A stretch of 5,021 nucleotides of DNA from the NCBI GenBank assembly GCA_945885645.1, contig CAMCYV010000118.1, forward strand, positions 1 through 5,021, in the 5' to 3' direction. Shown in pieces: positions 1 to 5,021 of this stretch; the stretch's first letter is position 1; the number at the start of each line of letters is the position of its first letter. This DNA is from Bifidobacterium breve. GTDB taxonomy: Bacteria; Actinomycetota; Actinomycetes; S36-B12. The position numbers were made by a program, and so were the translations under genes. Below the pieces are notes generated by a model. It ran no database searches. It saw only the letters and a program-made list of their open reading frames with translations, and had not been told where the DNA came from.

Positions 1-77
1 TTCGAGTCTTGCATTTTGGCTCCTATTTGCCCTGGCACCGAAGTGCTAGCGCGATAGTAAAATGAGCTTCCATGCCC

Positions 78-103
78 GGAGCCACCGAGTGGTGGTTCCT
101 TTT
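78..103 (+). terminator. Intrinsic terminator of an upstream, off-window transcript
   Basis: GGAGCCACC (78-86) pairs with GGTGGTTCC (91-99) as a 9-bp stem with one G-U pair around a GAGT tetraloop, followed directly by TTTT (100-103). The T-run lies on the right only, so it should stop rightward transcription. Its source must lie to the left. The three + frames entering the window stop at 47-49, 55-57 and 63-65, so any of them could be the end of an upstream gene, and none gives a recognisable peptide. The stop at 63-65 would sit 12 bp before the stem, a usual distance. Confidence 0.7.
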
Positions 104-437
104 AACTGTTGAACCGAAATCCTTTTCGATCCTGCTTTGCGACCGAACATGCGCGAACATGTCCAGAGCCGTATTAAGTCGTAACTAGAGCAAACGTGTC
201 AATATCGCATATTGGCTTTCTGGAAAATGTGTTCGGTTTTTACACCATTAGTGAACGCATCTTGAATTACCATGGTGGAATGTCCTAAAGAACGGAATTG
301 GTGGGTCTAGCCAAATATTTCATTTACCGGCCACACTGAGTTCATTTACCCTCATAGGCACATGAATTGTCCAAGGGTAAACTCAGATTCCCATGTGTGA
401 AAGACCTGAGACCGCACGGTCGTCAAATTTTATTTAA
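104..437. other. Gene-free leader region upstream of the response regulator
   Basis: No convincing coding region is visible on either strand; only mini-ORFs occur. The stretch holds a tandem pair of CGAACATG (144-151 and 154-161, 10 bp apart), a 10-bp direct repeat TTCATTTACC (319-328 and 341-350, 22 bp apart), related motifs GAATGTCC (278-285) and GAATTGTCC (364-372), and a large interrupted inverted repeat (336-386). I could not pick out a convincing -35/-10 pair. The region most likely contains the promoter, operators and 5' UTR of the gene starting at 450. Confidence 0.5.
336..386. repeat. Interrupted inverted repeat in the leader of the response regulator gene
   Basis: CTGAGTT (336-342) and TACCCT (347-352), separated by a 4-nt bulge CATT, are together the exact reverse complement of AGGGTAAACTCAG (374-386). 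As RNA this would be a 13-bp stem with a 4-nt bulge on the left arm and a 21-nt loop (353-373). As DNA it could be a two-half-site operator. It ends 63 nt before the ATG at 450. No T-run follows, so it is not an intrinsic terminator. Function is unknown. Confidence 0.45.
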
Positions 438-439
438 TT

Positions 440-445
440 GAGGAG
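440..445 (+). promoter_or_regulatory. Shine-Dalgarno site of the response regulator gene
   Basis: GAGGAG lies 4 nt before ATG 450. It supports ATG 450 over the in-frame TTG at 438, because the TTG overlaps this site and has no purine-rich sequence of its own upstream. It is the only clear ribosome binding site in the window. Confidence 0.75.
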
Positions 446-449
446 TGTC

Positions 450-1091
450 ATGGGCCAACGGTTGCGGGTGTTGGTGGTCGAAAACGACCCTTTCACCCTC
501 GCTCTAGTGAGCGAGGCACTGGGAGCAAACGACTTTTCAGTCCATGGGGTAGCAACGGTTCCCGATGCAATCTCCGTCATCGAATCCTTTTCACCTCACG
601 TAGTGGTCACAGACTTGAATTTCGGGCATGGAGCTCCAACAGGTGCTGACCTGCTCGCTCACGTTGACGAGCACCACCCCTGGATCGGAAAAGTGGTGCT
701 CACCTCGCACGGATCCGCTTCATTGGCATTACCCATCGGAAACCAACTCGCCGGCGGCGTCATTTACTTGGTGAAAGCCCAAGTGACTTCGATTTCCGAT
801 TTGGTCTCCGCGGTCAACGAATCGATCACCGGTCAAACCGAGTCAAAGGTCCCACAAATAATTGTGGAAGAACAAATTCGTATCAGCAAAGCGCAAGGTG
901 AAATCCTTTTGCTTATCGCGGAGGGCTACACAAACTCCGCAATAGCCAAAAAGCGCGGTGCCACCGTCCGCTCAACAGAAGCTTTGGTCCAGCGAACCTT
1001 TACCGCACTAGGCCTAGGAAATGATGCTGATTTCAATCCGCGAACGAAGGCGGTAAGAATGTGGCATCAGGGGAAAATTGTTGTGAAGTAA
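450..1091 (+). CDS. LuxR/NarL-type response regulator without a neighbouring kinase
   Basis: Two-domain response regulator of 213 residues; it should bind DNA in the cytoplasm once its receiver is phosphorylated. The receiver domain (about residues 5-125) keeps the expected acidic residues near E11/D13, the phospho-acceptor D55 in VVVTDLNF, T85 in VVLTSHGS and K109 in IYLVK. A linker (about 126-142) leads to a C-terminal helix-turn-helix (about 143-190, ISKAQGEILLLIAEGYTNSAIA onward) of LuxR/GerE type, then a basic tail. The start is ATG 450, next to GAGGAG; an in-frame TTG at 438 would add four residues and is less likely. No histidine kinase is encoded in the window, so this is either an orphan regulator or one paired with a distant kinase. 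The long leader upstream (104-449) suggests complex regulation, possibly autoregulation. The promoter was not identified. Target genes cannot be inferred; dcd downstream seems to have its own promoter. Confidence 0.9.
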   Translation: MGQRLRVLVVENDPFTLALVSEALGANDFSVHGVATVPDAISVIESFSPHVVVTDLNFGHGAPTGADLLAHVDEHHPWIGKVVLTSHGSASLALPIGNQLAGGVIYLVKAQVTSISDLVSAVNESITGQTESKVPQIIVEEQIRISKAQGEILLLIAEGYTNSAIAKKRGATVRSTEALVQRTFTALGLGNDADFNPRTKAVRMWHQGKIVVK

Positions 1092-1135
1092 GTTGATATT
1101 CGGCGCCTATCGGCGCGCCAGTTGATCGAAAGCGA

Positions 1136-1141
1136 TAACCT
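1136..1141 (+). promoter_or_regulatory. Putative -10 element of dcd (leaderless start)
   Basis: TAACCT, within GATAACCT, matches TANNNT and ends exactly 6 nt before GTG 1148, so transcription would begin at or next to the start codon. There is no Shine-Dalgarno sequence before the GTG. No good -35 is visible: the expected place, about 1113-1118, is GC-rich. Confidence 0.5.
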
Positions 1142-1147
1142 TCCCAC

Positions 1148-1723
1148 GTGCTGCTTTCAGACCGGGATCTCCTGCGTGAAATTGATAATAAACGTGTGGC
1201 CGTTGAGCCATTCGACCTGGAAATGGTTCAGCCTTCCAGTATTGATGTGCGGTTGGACCGCATGTTTCGGGTTTTTGATAACCATAAATACCCCCACATT
1301 GATCCAAGCATTGAACAAGAGGACCTCACGCGCCTTGTTGAGCCTGAAGGTGACAACCCATTCATTTTGCATCCGGGTGAATTCGTTCTCGGTTCAACCC
1401 TGGAAGTTGTCTCACTCCCCGACGACCTCGCGGGTCGACTTGAAGGAAAGTCCTCACTTGGTCGTCTTGGTTTGCTCACGCATTCAACCGCGGGCTTCAT
1501 TGACCCTGGATTCTCCGGTCACATCACGTTGGAACTCTCAAATGTGGCAACTCTGCCCATCAAACTTTTCCCCGGCATGAAAATCGGCCAGTTATGTATA
1601 TTCCGATTGTCCAGTCCAGCTGATCACCCGTACGGATCTGATAAATATGGATCCCGCTACCAGGGGCAGCGTGGACCAACAGCGAGTCGTTCATTCGCGA
1701 ACTTCCACCGGACCAAGATTTAG
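1148..1723 (+). CDS. dcd: Bifunctional dCTP deaminase / dUTP diphosphatase
   Basis: Cytosolic nucleotide-pool enzyme of the trimeric dUTPase/dCTP deaminase fold. Members of the actinobacterial group turn dCTP to dUTP and on to dUMP, the precursor for thymidylate, without releasing much dUTP. The protein has 191 residues, against about 190 for the M. tuberculosis enzyme. Family signatures are intact: MVQPSSIDVRLDR (26-38), HPGEFVLGST (75-84), the active-site stretch EGKSSLGR (99-106), HSTAGFIDPGF (112-122) and E129 in TLELSN. By family knowledge E129 is the deamination glutamate, and D119 is tied to the dUTPase step in the mycobacterial enzyme; numbering runs in step with that protein. The C-terminal YGSRYQGQRGPTASRS (167-182) is the glycine/arginine-rich segment that closes over the nucleotide. 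The start is GTG 1148, since homologs begin MLLSDRD. There is no Shine-Dalgarno site, but a TANNNT hexamer lies 6 nt upstream. It begins 56 bp after the response regulator and is probably transcribed on its own. Confidence 0.97.
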   Translation: MLLSDRDLLREIDNKRVAVEPFDLEMVQPSSIDVRLDRMFRVFDNHKYPHIDPSIEQEDLTRLVEPEGDNPFILHPGEFVLGSTLEVVSLPDDLAGRLEGKSSLGRLGLLTHSTAGFIDPGFSGHITLELSNVATLPIKLFPGMKIGQLCIFRLSSPADHPYGSDKYGSRYQGQRGPTASRSFANFHRTKI

Positions 1724-1738
1724 GTCATTTTCTGTAAA

Positions 1739-1758
1739 AGGTAAGTCTTTTTCTACCT
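1739..1758. promoter_or_regulatory. Possible operator of the tetR gene
   Basis: AGGTA (1739-1743) and TACCT (1754-1758) form a short inverted repeat with a 10-bp spacer. It overlaps where a -35 box would fall, just upstream of the tetR -10. TetR-family proteins usually bind palindromes near their own promoter, so autorepression is plausible. The arms are only 5 bp, so chance is a real alternative. Confidence 0.3.
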
Positions 1759-1763
1759 CGGTA

Positions 1764-1769
1764 TAAACT
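1764..1769 (+). promoter_or_regulatory. Putative -10 element of tetR (leaderless start)
   Basis: TAAACT fits TANNNT and ends 6 nt before ATG 1776. An overlapping TATAAA (1762-1767) is closer to the full consensus and ends 8 nt before the ATG. Either places the transcript start at or very near the start codon. There is no purine-rich ribosome site upstream and no clear -35. Confidence 0.55.
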
Positions 1770-1775
1770 TTAAAC

Positions 1776-2375
1776 ATGTCCAGAAGTCCGCACCCAACAA
1801 AAGAGCGCCTTATCTCGGTCACCATGTCCATGATGGACGGGGATCGACCTGACAAAGTGCATATCGATGAAGTGTTGTTGCAGTCAGGGATTTCCAAGGG
1901 TTCCCTCTATCACCACTTCAATGACTTCAGTGAACTCATTGAAGCTGCGATGATTAGTCGATTCAGCATTTTGGTGGATGCAAGTATTGGTTTGATTGAG
2001 AAAGTCGTTCATGAATCAAAGGACAGAGAAGAATTCATGGCTGGCCTGGGACATGTCACCCGAGCAACCCAAGACCCGTCCTTGTCTGCTAACCGTTTTG
2101 AACGAGCACGTGCCCTGGGTATGGCCGGCAGTAACCTTCGTTTCCGTAGCGCCTTGGCCGTTGAACAAGACCGCCTCACTAGCGCACTCGAAGACCTCTT
2201 TCGCGAATCACAAAACCGAGGCTGGCTCTCCACACGGTTCAATCCGCACGCTGGCGCAGTATTAATTCAGGCGTACACGCTCGGCCAGGTAATCAATGAC
2301 GTGTCCGACACCGCTTATAACAATGATGACTGGGTCGCGTTGATCGATTTGGTTCTTGATCGGGTGTTCAGCTAA
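1776..2375 (+). CDS. TetR-family transcriptional regulator
   Basis: One-component DNA-binding regulator of 199 residues, normal for the family. The N-terminal helix-turn-helix is clear: VHIDEVLLQSGISKGSLYHHF (residues 28-48) matches the TetR signature in which SKGSLYHHF forms the recognition helix and its exit, followed by the usual acidic helix (DFSELIEAAM). The rest (about 60-199) is an all-helical ligand-binding and dimerisation domain; family members normally release DNA on binding a small molecule. The ligand cannot be read from the sequence. The gene sits 52 bp after dcd, with its own apparent promoter, and converges with the Fe-S oxidoreductase gene, with 7 bp between stop codons. That convergent layout is not the classic divergent regulator-target arrangement, so a link to the Fe-S gene is only speculative. 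The last codons (Phe-Ser-stop) form one arm of the hairpin at 2367-2391. Confidence 0.92.
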   Translation: MSRSPHPTKERLISVTMSMMDGDRPDKVHIDEVLLQSGISKGSLYHHFNDFSELIEAAMISRFSILVDASIGLIEKVVHESKDREEFMAGLGHVTRATQDPSLSANRFERARALGMAGSNLRFRSALAVEQDRLTSALEDLFRESQNRGWLSTRFNPHAGAVLIQAYTLGQVINDVSDTAYNNDDWVALIDLVLDRVFS

Positions 2376-2391
2376 CTGCTACTTAGCTGAA
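2367..2391. terminator. Hairpin spanning both convergent stop codons, possible shared terminator
   Basis: TTCAGCTAA (2367-2375) and TTAGCTGAA (2383-2391) are perfect reverse complements, a 9-bp stem with a 7-nt loop. The left arm ends in the TAA stop of tetR; the right arm carries, on the opposite strand, the TAA stop of the Fe-S gene. To the right a pyrimidine-rich stretch (AGTCTTTCTCC) follows, so it may act mainly on rightward transcripts. On the other strand no U-run follows. The stem is rather AT-rich for a strong terminator. Confidence 0.5.
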
Positions 2392-4593
2392 AGTCTTTCT
2401 CCTCGTCGCTTCCAAGAGCAGGGTTGCGACATCAGAGACGACCACACCTTCGGCAAGGCCTTCTTGTTGACGTGAAGTAACAGCGTCATTGAGCATTACG
2501 GAACAGAATGGGCAGGCAACCGCGATTGTCTTTGCACCCGTAGCGATTGCTTCGTCACCACGGTTCTTGTTGACCTGGGTACCAATTTTCTCTTCCATCC
2601 ACATGCGGGCTCCGCCGGCGCCACAGCAGAATGACTTGTCGCCGGATCGCTTCATCTCGATCTTCGTTGCACCCGTTGCTTCAAGCAGCTCACGTGGTGG
2701 TACGTAAACATTGTTATGACGACCGAGATAGCAGGGGTCGTGGTAGGTGACACTCTCGCCAGGTTCGGCAATGGGCGTGAGTCGATTGTTATTGACCAAT
2801 TCACGCAGTAGTTGGGTGTGGTGGACAACGTCGTAGTCACCGCCAATTTGCGGGTACTCGCGCTTGAGTGTGTTCAAGCAATGCGGGCATGTCACAACGA
2901 TTTTTGTTGCCTTTATCTCGTTGAGCATTTCAACGTTTTGCATTGCTTGCATTTGGTAAATGAATTCATTGCCCGCTCGGCGAGCAGGGTCACCGGTGCA
3001 AGTCTCGCCGTCACCCAGAACCATAAAGTTCACTCCGGCTGTGTGAAGAAGTTCAGCAACCGCTTTGGTGGTGGCTTTCGCGCGGTCTTCAAATGCACCA
3101 GCGCAACCGACCCAGAACAGGTAGTCAACATCGGCAGGAATGACGTCTTCGCCGTTGCGCCCAAAAACGCGCACTTCGAAGTCAACTTCTGAGATCCACG
3201 CGTTGCGGTCCGCGGCGTTCATTCCCCAAGGGTTTCCTTTGGATTCAACGTTTTTGAACATACCGTTGAGCTCACTGGGGAAATCTGATGCAACCATTAC
3301 CTGATTACGACGCATGTCCGCAATGTGATCAATATGTTCAATGTCAACAGGGCACTGATTAACACAGGCGCCGCACATGGTGCACGACCACAAAACATCA
3401 TTGCCCATTACAGGTAGTTCAAGTGAAAAGTCACGGTGACCGTCATAGGTGTAACCATCGGTTCCACCATGTTCGGTATCCATTCGGTCACCAATGAATG
3501 GCCGTTGCACTAGCTCCTGTTGCTCAGGAGTCAATGTCGCCAAGGCGGTCTCGTCGAGTTCACCGGAACCCAAATTGGAACCCTTCGCTGCGAGCAGGTA
3601 GTCCGAGGACTGGAAAAGGTTGTCGCGAAGATCCATGATCAAAAGCTTTGGACTAAGCGGCTTCTCGGTATTCCATGCCGGGCATTGATCTTGGCAGCGC
3701 CCGCACTCTGTGCAGGCCATAAAGTCAACATAATTTTTCCAGGTGAATTCAGAAATGTGGCCCTTGCCAAACAATGCGTCCTCGGGAGGGTCTTCAAAGT
3801 TCAGTGGCTTTCCGTCATACATGATGGGTTGCAGCGGGCCAAGAGCGTTAGGTCGACGTGAGGTGTACACGTTGACCGGGGCGGTGAAGATATGAAGGTG
3901 CTTGCTGTTGAGAACAATGAGTAAGAGCACGAGAATGACACCGATGTTCAGCCACAGGCCAACCGTTTCGATCCACTCATTGGTGTGGACGCCAAGGCCA
4001 TTAATCCACGTTGCGAAGTATTCGGATGCGAAGGCGCCGTCAGGGAAGGGGAATACTCCGGTGTTCACCTGGGCAGCGCGGTAGAGGAACAGGGTCCAGA
4101 CAACGTTGAAGATCATGAACAAAATTAGCCATGCTCCAGCAGTGTGGGAACCAAAAAAGCGTGAAGCCCGACCTTCCTTGCGCGGGTCATTTGTCAGGCG
4201 AATCAGAGCAAAGATCGTGATACCGACCAACACGAGGATGGCGAACAGATCTTCGGCAAAACCGACGATCGCCCAGGTGCCAATGAAAGGAACAGCGAAG
4301 TCAGCCACATAGAGCGCACCGAATGCCTCGATGATTGTCAGTCCTAACACGAGGAAACCCCAGAAAGCAAAGACGTGTGCAACTCCTGGCACGATCCACT
4401 TGAGCAACTTGCGCTGGCCCAGGACCTCGGTGGCTTCCGCCTCTACGCGGATCGTGGGATCGGTGAACCGACCAACTGACTGGCGTCCGGTGCGGGCGAG
4501 TGAAAACAGGAACCAGCCTCGTTTTGCCGCAAAGGCGATAAGTACAAGGGAAAGTACTGTGCCCACGAGGGCGCGAATAAGCATCTGATCCAT
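2383..4593 (-). CDS. Membrane (Fe-S)-binding oxidoreductase, EtfD/EMO-like
   Basis: Single 736-residue chain with a membrane cytochrome-b-like part fused to an iron-sulfur part. About five hydrophobic segments (roughly 4-23, 69-91, 107-131, 153-172, 211-228) resemble the NarI-like membrane subunit; H73 in GVAHVFAFWGF and H232/H234 in SKHLHIF are candidate haem ligands. Two [4Fe-4S] ferredoxin motifs follow: C294/C297/C300/C304 and C404/C407/C410/C414. Two CCG (HdrB/HdrD-type) domains come last. The first has C497, C532 and C569/C572 with a single Cys in place of CC. The second is complete: C620, C656-C657-G, C694/C697. This order matches heterodisulfide-reductase-related proteins including M. 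tuberculosis EtfD (Rv0338c) and the bacterial ETF:menaquinone oxidoreductase, which move electrons from electron-transfer flavoprotein to quinone during acyl-CoA oxidation. That role is inferred; another donor is possible, and no etfAB is in the window. The start is M1 (CAT at 4591-4593); M4 is an alternative. There is no clear Shine-Dalgarno sequence. Confidence 0.88.
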   Translation of the reverse strand: MDQMLIRALVGTVLSLVLIAFAAKRGWFLFSLARTGRQSVGRFTDPTIRVEAEATEVLGQRKLLKWIVPGVAHVFAFWGFLVLGLTIIEAFGALYVADFAVPFIGTWAIVGFAEDLFAILVLVGITIFALIRLTNDPRKEGRASRFFGSHTAGAWLILFMIFNVVWTLFLYRAAQVNTGVFPFPDGAFASEYFATWINGLGVHTNEWIETVGLWLNIGVILVLLLIVLNSKHLHIFTAPVNVYTSRRPNALGPLQPIMYDGKPLNFEDPPEDALFGKGHISEFTWKNYVDFMACTECGRCQDQCPAWNTEKPLSPKLLIMDLRDNLFQSSDYLLAAKGSNLGSGELDETALATLTPEQQELVQRPFIGDRMDTEHGGTDGYTYDGHRDFSLELPVMGNDVLWSCTMCGACVNQCPVDIEHIDHIADMRRNQVMVASDFPSELNGMFKNVESKGNPWGMNAADRNAWISEVDFEVRVFGRNGEDVIPADVDYLFWVGCAGAFEDRAKATTKAVAELLHTAGVNFMVLGDGETCTGDPARRAGNEFIYQMQAMQNVEMLNEIKATKIVVTCPHCLNTLKREYPQIGGDYDVVHHTQLLRELVNNNRLTPIAEPGESVTYHDPCYLGRHNNVYVPPRELLEATGATKIEMKRSGDKSFCCGAGGARMWMEEKIGTQVNKNRGDEAIATGAKTIAVACPFCSVMLNDAVTSRQQEGLAEGVVVSDVATLLLEATRRKTFS

Positions 4594-4616
4594 TGGATAA
4601 ATCTACTCATGGATCA
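4586..4616. repeat. Inverted repeat over the start and promoter of the Fe-S gene
   Basis: TGATCCAT (4586-4593) and ATGGATCA (4609-4616) are perfect 8-bp reverse complements separated by 15 bp. The left arm contains the start codon of the leftward Fe-S gene, and the predicted -10 (4600-4605) lies between the arms. This position suits a repressor operator. The cognate protein is unknown. Confidence 0.45.
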
Positions 4617-4628
4617 AAATATTGTCCC
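4600..4628 (-). promoter_or_regulatory. Putative promoter of the Fe-S oxidoreductase gene (leaderless)
   Basis: Read on the minus strand, GGGACA (4628-4623) and TAGATT (4605-4600) are separated by 17 bp. They resemble the housekeeping -35 and -10 boxes, the -35 matching only in its GACA part. TAGATT ends exactly 6 nt before the ATG at 4593, which predicts a leaderless mRNA. Confidence 0.55.
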
Positions 4629-4650
4629 GATGGACCGGTGTCGCACCAGA

Positions 4651-4656
4651 TAACAT
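4651..4656 (+). promoter_or_regulatory. Putative -10 element of the DUF4287 gene (leaderless start)
   Basis: TAACAT, in the context GATAACAT, fits TANNNT and ends exactly 6 nt before GTG 4663. No Shine-Dalgarno site precedes the GTG. The context is nearly the same as that before dcd (GATAACCT). No convincing -35 was found. Confidence 0.5.
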
Positions 4657-4662
4657 AACCAT

Positions 4663-5021
4663 GTGGCCACAAATCCTGATCGGTCTTCCTACTTCCCGGC
4701 GATTGAGAAAAAGTACGACCAATCAATGTCCTATTGGTTTGACCAGATGGCCGAAATCTCCGATCGGAAGTACCCGGAGCAGATTACCTATTTGCGGGAA
4801 AATTATGGGTTTACCCAAACGCACGCCAATGCCCTGGTGCTTTATTGGCGGGGCTCAACCACGTCGCACAGGTACGAGAATGTTGACCAGTATCTGGCTC
4901 AGTTCGATGAAACCAAGCAGGCTACCGTACGTTCAATTTTTAAATCGATGACGGACAAGTACCCAAAAATGCAGGTTGTTATCGCGTGGAATCATCCATT
5001 TGGCAAAATCGGTGACCAATA
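4663..5021 (+). CDS. DUF4287 / DUF1801-like protein, cut off by the window edge
   Basis: Incomplete gene: 119 codons are open from GTG 4663 to the window end with no stop. The N-terminus runs MATNPDRSSYFPAIEKKYDQ, then YWFDQMAEISDRKYPEQITYLRENYGFTQTHANALV overlaps the DUF4287 pattern (about residues 8-65; the family keeps a G-H-A-N-A-type motif, here T53-H54-A55-N56-A57). From about residue 73 (ENVDQYLAQFDE onward, ending VVIAWNHPFGKIGD) it resembles the DUF1801/YdhG-like domain. The likely protein is small, cytoplasmic and of unknown biochemical role; no catalytic residues can be named. The GTG start is chosen because an in-frame TAA lies just upstream at 4651-4653, no other start codon lies between, and a TANNNT hexamer is placed 6 nt before it. 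It diverges from the Fe-S gene across 69 bp, so the two promoters are close enough to influence one another. Family assignment is from recall of conserved patterns, not a search. Confidence 0.82.
   Translation, partial: MATNPDRSSYFPAIEKKYDQSMSYWFDQMAEISDRKYPEQITYLRENYGFTQTHANALVLYWRGSTTSHRYENVDQYLAQFDETKQATVRSIFKSMTDKYPKMQVVIAWNHPFGKIGDQ

Noticed and set aside
1..23. Possible 3' end of a tRNA: TTCGAGTC looks like a T-loop, followed by a CTTGC stem half and an ATTTTGG acceptor half.
   Set aside because: The 5' part is outside the window, the discriminator base would be C (usual only for tRNA-His), no CCA follows, and a CCAAAAT 5' acceptor is atypical.
72..188. Small 38-codon ORF on the + strand starting at ATG 72.
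   Set aside because: It reads straight through the terminator stem and T-run at 78-103, has no ribosome site, and its peptide has no recognisable features.
272..310. 12-codon ORF with tandem Trp codons ahead of the inverted repeat at 336-386, resembling an attenuator leader peptide.
   Set aside because: No ribosome site, no terminator after the repeat, and the downstream gene is a regulator with no link to tryptophan. Tandem TGG is easily found by chance.
438..449. Upstream TTG start for the response regulator (four extra residues).
   Set aside because: The TTG overlaps the GAGGAG site that serves ATG 450, and the receiver domain begins naturally after ATG 450.
1102..1119. GGCGC/GCGCC hairpin between the response regulator and dcd as a terminator.
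   Set aside because: Only 5 bp with an 8-nt loop and no T-run on either side. The GC-rich repeat may affect dcd's promoter, but nothing shows it.
2489..4588. Several + strand ORFs of 60-126 codons opposite the Fe-S gene.
   Set aside because: All lie antisense to a full-length, motif-rich coding sequence and show low-complexity or unfamiliar peptides.
4609..4653. 14-codon + strand ORF (MDQNIVPMDRCRTR) in frame with the DUF4287 gene.
   Set aside because: Its ATG is a by-product of the inverted repeat, it lies upstream of the predicted transcript start, and it ends in TAA before the GTG start.
4622..4951. 109-codon ORF on the + strand in another frame at the right end.
   Set aside because: It is a shadow: the overlapping frame from GTG 4663 gives a recognisable DUF4287-like protein, whereas this frame gives an arginine/proline-rich sequence with no family pattern.

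Overview
The window carries five protein genes and looks like a chromosomal segment of an actinobacterium of only moderate G+C, about half by eye. Three things point there: the bifunctional actinobacterial type of dCTP deaminase, a long membrane iron-sulfur oxidoreductase of the mycobacterial EtfD (Rv0338c) type, and start sites that look leaderless. The mix of AT-rich intergenic DNA and moderate G+C would suit a free-living aquatic lineage, but the sequence alone does not fix the genus.

Layout. Positions 1-77 show no gene I can identify and end in a rightward terminator (78-103) that probably serves something lying off the left edge. Positions 104-437 are a gene-free leader with several repeats and one large interrupted inverted repeat. 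Next come a LuxR-type response regulator without a visible kinase (450-1091, +), dcd (1148-1723, +) and a TetR-family regulator (1776-2375, +). A 736-residue membrane Fe-S protein (4593-2383, -) converges on the TetR gene with only 7 bp between the stop codons. A divergent gene for a DUF4287/DUF1801-like protein starts at 4663 (+) and runs off the right edge. It is easy to miss because it starts with GTG and has no stop in the window.

How the genes relate. There is no obvious common pathway. dcd supplies dUMP for thymidylate synthesis. The Fe-S protein probably passes electrons from electron-transfer flavoprotein, and so from acyl-CoA oxidation, to the quinone pool. The two regulators have no demonstrable targets here. 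The clearest shared property is start-site architecture: dcd, tetR, the Fe-S gene and the DUF4287 gene each have a TANNNT hexamer exactly 6 nt before a GTG or ATG start, as expected for leaderless mRNAs. Only the response regulator has a Shine-Dalgarno sequence. I saw no mobile element, CRISPR array, certain RNA gene or obvious new defence or biosynthetic system. The most notable structures are two inverted repeats, one spanning both convergent stop codons and one spanning the start and promoter of the Fe-S gene.
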